Positions 1-5,003 of a stretch of 5,003 bases of DNA are shown in pieces. The position numbers and the translations under genes were made by a program. How positions within the stretch are numbered: position 1 is the first letter of the stretch; each line of letters starts with the position of its first letter. Location of the stretch: the NCBI GenBank assembly GCA_018054915.1, contig JAGPIR010000120.1, positions 1 to 5,003 on the forward strand, in the 5' to 3' direction. Under the pieces are notes generated by a model. That model was not told the DNA's origin. It was given only the letters and a program-made list of their open reading frames with translations, and did no database searches. Origin of the DNA: Allobrachymonas sp. Lineage in GTDB: Bacteria; Pseudomonadota; Gammaproteobacteria; Burkholderiales; Burkholderiaceae_C.

Positions 1-196
1 GGTTTTCCAGCACCTTGATTTTTTCACGCAGCATTTCGGCCTGGCGTTCATGCAGGCTGACCACACGCTGGCCGTGGGCGCTGCCAAGCTGGATCGACGT
101 AAGCAAGTCTGAATGGCGCTGGAAGAAGCCAGGGTTCTGAATCAGATATTCGGCAATATCGCGCTCGGTCAGGGGCGCAAGGTCGTTGGCGTTCAT
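1..196 (-). CDS. DUF484 family protein, N-terminal part (cut by window edge)
   Basis: This is the first 65 codons of a DUF484 protein; the rest lies beyond base 1. The ATG at 196-194 overlaps the dapF stop codon as ATGA, and an AGGAA ribosome binding site sits 8 bases upstream. Visible family hallmarks are IAEYLIQNPGFFQRH (about residues 14-28) and VSLHERQAEMLREK (about 47-60), which leads into a helix that probably forms a coiled coil. Family knowledge: DUF484 proteins are about 220 residues long, have a GAF-like C-terminal domain, have no established biochemical role, and commonly sit between dapF and xerC. The overlap implies translation coupled to dapF. Family assignment is firm; function is unknown. 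Confidence 0.9.
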   Translation of the reverse strand, partial: MNANDLAPLTERDIAEYLIQNPGFFQRHSDLLTSIQLGSAHGQRVVSLHERQAEMLREKIKVLEN

Positions 197-1107
197 GGCG
201 GGGATTCCTGGAAAGATTCCTGGGGCAAGGCCGGCAACGGGTTGGGCAACTCGATTTCGCCCCGGTAAACGGTCACGGCCGGCCCGGTCAGGAGCACCGG
301 GGCATTATCGCCGGACCAGCCAATATGCAACATGCCGCCACGGGCATTGACCTGCACCACTGTATCCAGCAATCCCATGCGGATGCCGCACACCACCGCC
401 GCACAGGCGCCCGTGCCACAGGCAAGTGTCTCGCCTGCGCCGCGCTCATACACGCGCAAACGGACATGGTTGCGGCCCACCACCTGCACGAAGCTCACGT
501 TAACACCTGCCGGAAAACACGGAAGGGCCTGCACCGCTGCGCCCAGTGCTGCCACCGGAGCCGCATCCACATCATTCACCACCAGCACGGCATGCGGGTT
601 GCCCATGCATGCAAGCGCGACTTCCACAGCCAGCGGCCGGCCATTGACCATAGGGGACAACCTCCATAACGGCGCCTCCCCCTGCTGGCGCCGTGACAAG
701 CTGCCAGGGACAAAAGGCAAGGCTGCTGGCTCAAACAGCGGCGCCCCCATGTCGACCGTCACCAAGCCGTCAGGGCGCTCGTGCAGCGTGATGAAGCCGC
801 GCTGCACGGCCACATGGATGCTGCTCTTGGTGGTCAACCCCTGTTCACGCACGAAACGCACGAAACAGCGCGCGCCGTTGCCGCAGTGCTCCACCTCGCC
901 GCCATCGGCGTTGTGAATGCGATAGGAAAAATCAATATCCGGTGCCGGCGCCGGGCCCACGGTCAGGATCTGGTCGGCGCCCACGCCAAAGCGGCGATTG
1001 GCCAGAAAGCGGTAATGTTCGCGCTGCAGACCGAACGGGCCGCGCGTTTCATCAAGCACGACGAAGTCGTTGCCCGCACCCTGCATTTTGGTGAAAGGAA
1101 TGCGCAT
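193..1107 (-). CDS. dapF: Diaminopimelate epimerase
   Basis: DapF converts LL- to meso-2,6-diaminopimelate in the cytoplasm without a cofactor. The product is the direct precursor of lysine and the crosslinking residue of peptidoglycan. The 304-residue protein shows the family signatures in order: KMQGAGNDF (7-15, substrate Asn13), GVGADQ (41-46), HNADGGEVEHCGNGARC with catalytic Cys75, MGNPHAV (168-174), GVNV (201-204), and ERGAGETLACGTGAC with Glu221, Arg222 and catalytic Cys230. Both members of the two-cysteine acid/base pair are therefore present. It is somewhat longer than E. coli DapF (about 274), owing to an insert near residues 135-158 and a short tail repeating QES. The start at 1107 places MRIPFTKMQG at the usual N-terminus. 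The only Shine-Dalgarno-like match, AAGGG at 1123-1119, is 11 bases away, which is rather far. It overlaps the following DUF484 gene by 4 bases. Confidence 0.97.
   Translation of the reverse strand: MRIPFTKMQGAGNDFVVLDETRGPFGLQREHYRFLANRRFGVGADQILTVGPAPAPDIDFSYRIHNADGGEVEHCGNGARCFVRFVREQGLTTKSSIHVAVQRGFITLHERPDGLVTVDMGAPLFEPAALPFVPGSLSRRQQGEAPLWRLSPMVNGRPLAVEVALACMGNPHAVLVVNDVDAAPVAALGAAVQALPCFPAGVNVSFVQVVGRNHVRLRVYERGAGETLACGTGACAAVVCGIRMGLLDTVVQVNARGGMLHIGWSGDNAPVLLTGPAVTVYRGEIELPNPLPALPQESFQESPP
203..223 (-). repeat. 9-base direct repeat carrying the DUF484 ribosome binding site
   Basis: On the plus strand, GATTCCTGG occurs at 203-211 and again at 215-223, separated by AAA. On the coding strand each copy contains AGGAA. 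The copy at 209-205 lies 8 bases before the DUF484 ATG and is the likely ribosome binding site; the other is 12 bases farther upstream. Within dapF the repeat encodes QES-F-QES near the C-terminus, so the site is embedded in the end of the upstream gene, as expected for translational coupling. Confidence 0.7.
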
Positions 1108-1113
1108 GGGCGG

Positions 1114-1119
1114 ATTATC
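1114..1119 (-). promoter_or_regulatory. Possible -10 element directly before dapF
   Basis: The coding strand reads GATAAT here, one mismatch from TATAAT and only 6 bases before the dapF ATG. If used, transcription would start at or next to the start codon, giving a leaderless or nearly leaderless mRNA. No good -35 match is visible at 16-18 bases spacing (GCATGT at 17). The rest of the 84-base gap between purU and dapF (1108-1191) shows no convincing terminator, so read-through from purU is also possible. Confidence 0.3.
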
Positions 1120-1191
1120 CCTTGTATGTCATAGGCACATGCCTCGTTTTACCGGGCCCGCCCGCTGCCGCGTTTGCCTTTGCCTGCGGCC

Positions 1192-2043
1192 CTATTCGAA
1201 GACGACGGTTCGGCTGCCGTTGAGCAGCACCCGGTGCTCGCTGTGCCATTTCACGGCGCGCGCCAGCACCTGGCTTTCCGTGTCGCGCCCAATGGCAGTG
1301 AGATCCTCAACCGAGCGGCTGTGGTTCACGCGGGCCACGTCCTGCTCGATGATCGGGCCTTCGTCGAGATCGGATGTGACGTAGTGCGCCGTAGCGCCAA
1401 TGAGCTTGACGCCGCGGTCGTGCGCCTGGTAGTAGGGCCGCGCGCCCTTGAAACTGGGCAGGAAGCTGTGATGGATGTTGATCATCCGGCCGGCAAACTG
1501 CTGGCACATGCCATCGCTCAGAATCTGCATGTACCGCGCCAGCACGACCAGTTCCGCCCCTTCGCAGCGGATGATTTCCGTGATGCGTTTTTCTGACTTC
1601 TCGCGGTTCTCTTTTGTGGTGACGATGTGGTGAAACGGCACGTTGTAGCTGGCGGCGAGCTGGTAAAAGTCGCGGTGGTTGCTGATCACTGCGCGCACAT
1701 CGATGGCCAGCAATCCGCTTTTCCAGCGAAACAGCAGGTCATTCAGGCAGTGCCCCTCCTGGCTGACCATGAGGATGGCGGGCACGGGAGCGTGTGCAAT
1801 ATGCAATTGCGTCTGCATCTGGTAGGGCGCGGCAAATGCGGCCAGCTTTTCGCGCAGCACCGGCAAATCTGCCTGCGGCGTGGTGAAATCGATGCGCATG
1901 AAGAACAGACCCGAATCGGGGTCGCTGAATTGCGCGATTTCTTCCATGTTGCCGTCATGCGCCAGCACAAAGCCGGAAACGGCATGCACCAGTCCCTTGC
2001 AGTCGGGACAAGAGAGGGTGAGGATATAGCGGGGAAGGGTCAT
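1192..2043 (-). CDS. purU: Formyltetrahydrofolate deformylase (10-formyl-THF hydrolase)
   Basis: PurU hydrolyses 10-formyl-THF to formate and THF in the cytoplasm. In E. coli it balances the one-carbon folate pools and supplies formate for PurT in purine synthesis. The 283-residue length matches the family (about 280). An N-terminal ACT regulatory domain spans about residues 5-85, with LSCPDCKGLVHAVSGF at 10-25 and FFMRIDF at 47-53. A formyltransferase-fold domain runs from about 88 to the end. It carries the catalytic trio of this fold: Asn189 and His191 in INIHHSFLPSFKGARPY, and Asp227 in TSDLDEGPIIEQD. The end, VLLNGSRTVVFE, is also typical. The start at 2043 gives the usual N-terminus, although no good Shine-Dalgarno sequence precedes it. 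The gene follows a nucleoside-type ABC importer and precedes dapF, with gaps of 102 and 84 bases. The ACT domain suggests allosteric control; the E. coli enzyme responds to methionine and glycine, but this is not shown here. Confidence 0.97.
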   Translation of the reverse strand: MTLPRYILTLSCPDCKGLVHAVSGFVLAHDGNMEEIAQFSDPDSGLFFMRIDFTTPQADLPVLREKLAAFAAPYQMQTQLHIAHAPVPAILMVSQEGHCLNDLLFRWKSGLLAIDVRAVISNHRDFYQLAASYNVPFHHIVTTKENREKSEKRITEIIRCEGAELVVLARYMQILSDGMCQQFAGRMINIHHSFLPSFKGARPYYQAHDRGVKLIGATAHYVTSDLDEGPIIEQDVARVNHSRSVEDLTAIGRDTESQVLARAVKWHSEHRVLLNGSRTVVFE

Positions 2044-2061
2044 GTACGGGCCAGGAAATGC

Positions 2062-2098
2062 CTGCGCCCTCTCCGGCCATCGTCCGGAAACGGCGCAG
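2062..2098 (-). promoter_or_regulatory. Stem-loop in the purU leader
   Basis: A 37-base inverted repeat lies 18 bases before the purU start codon. Outer arms (plus strand 2062-2068 and 2092-2098, CTGCGCC/GGCGCAG) pair perfectly over 7 bp. A symmetric 3x3 internal loop follows, then inner arms (2072-2076 and 2084-2088, TCCGG/CCGGA) pair over 5 bp around a 7-base loop. No T-run follows, so it does not look like an intrinsic terminator. The purine-rich GGAGAGGG on the coding strand, the most Shine-Dalgarno-like string nearby, lies largely within the 3' half of the hairpin and too far from the ATG for direct use. It could control translation or stabilise the mRNA. I do not recognise a known riboswitch class. 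Confidence 0.45.
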
Positions 2099-2111
2099 CA
2101 TCAACAAATGA

Positions 2112-2133
2112 AGCCAGATCCGAAAATCTGGCT
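2112..2133 (-). terminator. Probable intrinsic terminator of the ABC importer operon
   Basis: A perfect 8-bp inverted repeat, AGCCAGAT/ATCTGGCT, encloses a 6-base loop. On the minus strand the loop is TTTCGG, which can also fold as a UUCG tetraloop closed by a U-G pair. The stem begins 12 bases after the TAA of the substrate-binding protein gene. It is followed by TCATTTGTT, a T-rich but interrupted tail. Position and shape fit a Rho-independent terminator; the imperfect T-tract suggests that termination may be leaky. Confidence 0.6.
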
Positions 2134-2145
2134 GGAGAGTACCGC

Positions 2146-3324
2146 TTATTTGGCGCCAGGCAGCGCGCCTTCCACGCCCTTGACGTAGAAGTTGAGGCTC
2201 TGCAGGAACTTATCGTCCGCCACCTTGTCCTTGGCCAGCACTTCCTTGCCGGACTGGTCGGCAATCGGGCCTTTCCAGATGATGAAGCTGCCGTTTTTCA
2301 GGCCGGCCTTGACGCTGGCGAGCTTGTCCTTGGCGTCCTGCGGCACGTCGCTGGCCACTCCCACCAGATCGATAGCACCTTCTTTCACGCCCCACCACGA
2401 TTGCATGGGCTGCCACTTGCCATCGAGCACGTCACGCACGGTCTTGACGTAATACGGCCCCCAATTGATCACGGCCGAGGCAATGTGCGCCTTGGGTCCG
2501 TATTTGGTCATGTCCGAATCCCAGCCAAAGCCGCGTTTGCCCATTTTTTCGGCGGTTTGCAGCACGGCGGACGAATCGGTGTTCTGGAACAGCACATCGG
2601 CGCCGCCGTTGATGAGCGCGGTGGCGGCCTCGGTTTCCTTGGGCGGGTCAAACCAGTTGTTGACCCACACCACGCGGGTCTTGATGGCCGGGTTGGTGCT
2701 TTGCGCACCCAGCGTGAAGCTGTTGATGTTGCGAATCACCTCGGGAATCGGCACCGAAGCCACCACGCCCAGGGTATTGGTCTTGGTCATCTTCCCGGCC
2801 AGCACACCCGCCATGTAGGCACCCTCGTAGGTGCGGCTGTCGTAGGTCGCCAGGTTGGGCGCGGTCTTGTAGCCGGTGGCGTGCTCAAACTTGGCATCAG
2901 GAAAATCTTTGGCGACCTTGAGCATGGGCTCCATGAAGCCGAAACTGGTTCCCATCACCAGATGGTTGCCTTGGGTGGCCAGGTCACGCACCACACGCTC
3001 GGCGTCCGGGCCCTCGGGCACTTTTTCAACGATGCTGGTCTGCACCTTGTCACCAAATTCGGCTTCCACGGCCTTGCGGCCGTTGTCATGCGCGAACGTC
3101 CAGCCGCCGTCGCCCACCGGGCCCACGTACATGAAGGCCACTTTCAGCGGGCCCTTGGCCGCAGCAGCAGACGCCGCGCCAGATGCCGCAGGCTGGGCTG
3201 CGCTGGCTGAGGATGTGGGCGCTGGGCTGGGCGAACAGGCAGCCAGCGTCACGGCAGCGAGCGCGCCACCAGCGGCCAGCAGCCAATGGCGTTTATGCAG
3301 ATCGGGGGGTTGCTGAGGGTTCAT
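2146..3324 (-). CDS. BMP/PnrA-family ABC transporter substrate-binding lipoprotein
   Basis: This is the extracytoplasmic solute receptor of an ABC importer. The BMP (basic membrane protein, PnrA-like) family folds as a periplasmic type I binding protein; characterised members bind purine nucleosides. The chosen 392-residue form starts at ATG 3324, preceded at 9 bases by AAGGA. Residues 11-30 form a lipoprotein signal: KR, a hydrophobic core, then the lipobox LAAC with the lipidated Cys30. Residues 31-58 are a Ser/Ala/Pro-rich tether. The binding domain (about 60-385) shows VGPVGDGGWTFAHDNGRKA near 67-85, NTDSSAV near 248-254, GWDSDM near 267-272 and a C-terminal NFYVKGVEG. In this family the segment around GDGGW and an acidic residue near the DSD motif contribute to the pocket, but I cannot assign the ligand. 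It is the last gene after two permeases, 58 bases downstream of the second. An in-frame ATG at 3360 would add 12 residues but lacks the ribosome binding site. Confidence 0.93.
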   Translation of the reverse strand: MNPQQPPDLHKRHWLLAAGGALAAVTLAACSPSPAPTSSASAAQPAASGAASAAAAKGPLKVAFMYVGPVGDGGWTFAHDNGRKAVEAEFGDKVQTSIVEKVPEGPDAERVVRDLATQGNHLVMGTSFGFMEPMLKVAKDFPDAKFEHATGYKTAPNLATYDSRTYEGAYMAGVLAGKMTKTNTLGVVASVPIPEVIRNINSFTLGAQSTNPAIKTRVVWVNNWFDPPKETEAATALINGGADVLFQNTDSSAVLQTAEKMGKRGFGWDSDMTKYGPKAHIASAVINWGPYYVKTVRDVLDGKWQPMQSWWGVKEGAIDLVGVASDVPQDAKDKLASVKAGLKNGSFIIWKGPIADQSGKEVLAKDKVADDKFLQSLNFYVKGVEGALPGAK

Positions 3325-3333
3325 GGCAAAGTT

Positions 3334-3338
3334 TCCTT
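3334..3338 (-). promoter_or_regulatory. Ribosome binding site fixing the binding-protein start
   Basis: AAGGA on the coding strand lies 9 bases before the ATG at 3324. It favours that start over the in-frame ATG at 3360 and puts the signal peptide's basic residues at the usual distance from the N-terminus. Confidence 0.75.
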
Positions 3339-3374
3339 GGATCGAGAAAGAAGAAGTCACAACAACGGAAAGAA

Positions 3375-3393
3375 CGGGCCGATTATCCGCCCG
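3375..3393 (-). other. Short GC hairpin across the permease stop codon, followed by a pyrimidine-rich leader
   Basis: Arms CGGGC (plus strand 3375-3379) and GCCCG (3389-3393) form 5 G-C pairs around a 9-base loop that contains the TAA stop codon of the upstream permease (3385-3383). Downstream on the minus strand comes TTCTTTCCGTTGTTG and then CTTCTTCTTTCTC, a pyrimidine-rich run up to the next ribosome binding site. It could be a weak terminator, an RNA-processing or stabilising element, or chance. The loop also holds GGATAATC (3388-3381), which includes the -10-like GATAAT, about 57 bases before the binding-protein ATG; no good -35 is visible. Confidence 0.3.
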
Positions 3394-4303
3394 GATGAAA
3401 TGGCAAACCGAGCGCCGCGGGCCGGTTCACACGAATCCAGACCGGGTTGCGCGAAATCAGCATCAGCACGGCGATGATCACGAGGTACGGCAGCATGGTC
3501 AGCAACTGGCTGGGCATATCCACCCCCTGGCTTTGCAGCCAGAACTGCAGCATGGTCACGCCGCCAAACAGCCAGGCCCCAAGCAAGATACGCAGCGGCC
3601 GCCAGGTGGCAAACGTGGTGAGCGCCAGAGCGATCCAGCCCTTGCCCGCCACCATGCCCTCCACCCATTGCGGCGTGTACACAAGGGAAAGGTATGCCCC
3701 CGCCACACCGCACAACGCGCCGCCAGCCACCACAGCGGCCAGGCGGATGCGCCGCACCGGATAGCCCAGCGCATGCGCCGAGACTGGAGACTCGCCCACG
3801 CTGCGCAACACCAGCCCGGCACGGCTGCAGTAGAAAAACCAGACCAGAAACAAGGCCGAGGCCACGCTGACATACACCATCGGGTGCTGCATAAACAGCA
3901 TCTTGCCCACCAGCGGCAGCTCGCTCAGCACCGGAATGGCAAAGTGGCTGCGCGCCGGCAGCGCCTGCTGGGTATACGGCACGCCCACAAAGGCCGACAG
4001 CCCCGCACCCAGCAGCGACAGCGCCAGCCCCGTGGCCGACTGGTTGGTGTTGAGCCAGATCACGAGCCACCCCAGTACGCCCGCCAGCACCGCGCCCGCG
4101 CCCATGCCCGCGGCAAAACCCAGCCATTCGCTGCCGGTGTGGACGCAAGCGGCATAGCCCGCCAGCGCCGCGCACAGCATCATGCCTTCGGCCCCGAGGT
4201 TGATGACCCCCGCCTTTTCATTGATGAGCAGGCCCAGGCCCGCCAGCGCCAGCACCGTGCCCGCGCTGAACACCGAAGCCAGCAATAACCCCGCCTCGTT
4301 CAT
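3383..4303 (-). CDS. ABC transporter permease (BPD_transp_2 family), second subunit
   Basis: This is an inner-membrane channel subunit, paired with the upstream permease in a BMP-type importer. It resembles the NupQ/YufQ and RnsD type of nucleoside transporter permease. The 306-residue protein is very hydrophobic, with about eight membrane segments, roughly 5-26, 36-54, 59-84, 92-108, 141-160, 187-208, 220-252 (possibly a re-entrant or double segment) and 266-284. Family hallmarks are LINEKAGVINLGAEGMM (26-42), the cytoplasmic coupling loop RAGLVLRSVGESPVSAHALG (161-180) that contacts the ATPase, and VAGGALCGVAGAYLSL (192-207). The ATG at 4303 overlaps the upstream stop codon as ATGA and has GGAGG 7 bases before it. 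An in-frame ATG at 4387 would add 28 polar residues inside the upstream gene and is unlikely. The substrate is inferred from the family only. Confidence 0.93.
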   Translation of the reverse strand: MNEAGLLLASVFSAGTVLALAGLGLLINEKAGVINLGAEGMMLCAALAGYAACVHTGSEWLGFAAGMGAGAVLAGVLGWLVIWLNTNQSATGLALSLLGAGLSAFVGVPYTQQALPARSHFAIPVLSELPLVGKMLFMQHPMVYVSVASALFLVWFFYCSRAGLVLRSVGESPVSAHALGYPVRRIRLAAVVAGGALCGVAGAYLSLVYTPQWVEGMVAGKGWIALALTTFATWRPLRILLGAWLFGGVTMLQFWLQSQGVDMPSQLLTMLPYLVIIAVLMLISRNPVWIRVNRPAALGLPFHPGG

Positions 4304-5003
4304 GCGCCATCCTCCACCTCTGACCGGCTGGCCGCAGGCCGCGCCCCGCCCCTGCGCCGCCAATGGAAATGAATCAGCGTGTCGCAAGCCAGCAGCGTGA
4401 ACAGCAGCAGGCCCTGAAACACCAGGCTGATCGACTTGGGCAAACCCAGACGCGACTGGGCAAGCTCCCCGCCGATGTAGAGCATGCTCATCAGCAGCGA
4501 GGAAAACACCACGCCCACCGGGTGCAGACGCCCGACAAAGGCCACGATGATGGCGGCAAAGCCATAGCCCGCAGGCAGTGCCAGCGTCAGCTGGCCCACC
4601 GGGCCAGCCACTTCAAGCGCCCCGGCCAGCCCGGCCGCTCCGCCCGAAACCAGCATGGCCAGCCACAGGGCGCGGCGTGACGAAAACCCGGCGTACCGCG
4701 CGGCCGCAGGCGCCTGTCCGCCCACCTGTTGCGCAAAGCCGCCGCGCGTACGGAACAGGAACAACCACAGCAACACCGCCGCCAGCAGCGCCAGCGCCAG
4801 GCCAATGTTTACGCGCGACCCCGCCACCAGGCGCGGCACGGTCGTGGCGGCCTCGAACATCTTGCTCAGCGGGAAACCGTAGCCTTGCGGATCCTTCAGC
4901 GGCCCGCTGACCATGTAACCCAAAAATTGCTCGGCCACGTACACCAGCATCAGGCTCACCAGAATTTCGTTGGCATGAAAGCGCTCCCGCAGCCAGGCCA
5001 CCA
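4300..5003 (-). CDS. ABC transporter permease (BPD_transp_2 family), first subunit, C-terminal part
   Basis: The reading frame is open through the right edge, so the true start lies beyond base 5003; the GTG at 5001 is internal. About 234 residues are visible of an expected 350 or so. The family resembles NupP/YufP and RnsC, the first permease of BMP-type nucleoside importers. Counting from the GTG, the characteristic segment LRERFHANEILVSLMLVYVA (4-23) is followed by an extracytoplasmic loop with PLKDPQGYGFPLS. Further membrane segments lie near 63-83, 110-134, 140-157, 161-179 and 190-208. The coupling loop between the first two of these (about 84-106, RTRGGFAQQVGGQAPAAARY) is where the ATPase docks. 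The tail ends in a basic HWRRRGG stretch and about 15 polar residues. The ATPase gene is expected upstream, outside the window. Confidence 0.92.
   Translation of the reverse strand, partial: VAWLRERFHANEILVSLMLVYVAEQFLGYMVSGPLKDPQGYGFPLSKMFEAATTVPRLVAGSRVNIGLALALLAAVLLWLFLFRTRGGFAQQVGGQAPAAARYAGFSSRRALWLAMLVSGGAAGLAGALEVAGPVGQLTLALPAGYGFAAIIVAFVGRLHPVGVVFSSLLMSMLYIGGELAQSRLGLPKSISLVFQGLLLFTLLACDTLIHFHWRRRGGARPAASRSEVEDGA
4311..4315 (-). promoter_or_regulatory. Strong ribosome binding site of the second permease
   Basis: GGAGG on the coding strand lies 7 bases before the ATG at 4303, inside the last codons of the upstream permease. It settles the start codon and supports coupled translation of the two subunits in similar amounts. 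Confidence 0.8.

Noticed and set aside
1133..1144. Short dyad AGGCACATGCCT between purU and dapF, considered as an operator or terminator
   Set aside because: The arms are only 5 bp with a 2-base centre, no T-run follows, and there is no match to an operator I know.
2099..2104. TTGATG considered as the -35 box of a purU promoter
   Set aside because: No reasonable -10 hexamer lies 16-18 bases downstream (GATGGC at 17), and the region is taken up by the leader hairpin.
1627..3210. Long open frame of about 527 codons on the plus strand
   Set aside because: It lies antisense to purU and the binding-protein gene, both clearly recognised with intact motifs. Its product is His/Gly/Val-rich with no family I recognise, as expected from the opposite strand of GC-rich genes.
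3325..3360. In-frame ATG at 3360 as an alternative start for the binding protein
   Set aside because: It would add 12 residues before the signal peptide and has no good ribosome binding site, whereas ATG 3324 has AAGGA at 9 bases.
3323..4288. Open frame of about 321 codons on the plus strand
   Set aside because: It is antisense to the second permease. The product is dominated by Gln, His and Arg, a mirror of hydrophobic codons, and shows no recognisable domain.
4304..4387. In-frame ATG at 4387 as an alternative start for the second permease
   Set aside because: It would create an 88-base overlap with the upstream gene and a polar, Gly/Arg-rich extension. The ATG at 4303 has GGAGG and the usual N-terminus.
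1..5003. Search for a mobile element, CRISPR array, toxin-antitoxin or other novel accessory system
   Set aside because: The genes are core metabolism and a standard importer in uniform composition with tight spacing. No terminal repeats, integrase, transposase or repeat array is visible.

Overview
All genes in this window lie on the minus strand, and the DNA is GC-rich, about 60% by eye. The high GC, the style of the DapF and PurU sequences, and the dapF-DUF484 pair point to a betaproteobacterium of the order Burkholderiales, probably Comamonadaceae. That assignment rests on recognition of the proteins, not on a marker gene.

Read in the direction of transcription (right to left), there are two blocks. 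The first (5003 to about 2112) is the distal part of an ABC importer operon. It holds the C-terminal part of one inner-membrane permease (4300-5003, start outside the window), a second permease overlapping it by ATGA (3383-4303), and a substrate-binding lipoprotein of the BMP/PnrA family (2146-3324). The ATPase gene is expected just beyond base 5003. Family members with known ligands mostly import purine nucleosides, but the ligand cannot be read from this sequence. An 8-bp hairpin with a UUCG-type loop and a T-rich tail (2112-2133) probably ends this unit.

The second block is metabolic. It contains purU (1192-2043, 10-formyl-THF hydrolase, which releases formate and free THF), dapF (193-1107, diaminopimelate epimerase for lysine and peptidoglycan synthesis), and the first 65 codons of a DUF484 protein (1-196) joined to dapF by another ATGA overlap. 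xerC often follows dapF-DUF484 in proteobacteria and may lie beyond base 1.

The gaps between genes are short (58, 102 and 84 bases), and no stretch of 300 bases lacks a gene. The features worth a second look sit in these gaps. They are two consecutive stem-loops before purU, which has no clear ribosome binding site or promoter; a -10-like octamer GGATAATC repeated in the same orientation before the binding-protein gene and immediately before dapF; a hairpin across the stop codon of the second permease; and a tandem repeat carrying the DUF484 ribosome binding site. I see no mobile element, RNA gene, CRISPR array or defence system, and nothing that makes the window a clearly new biological system.
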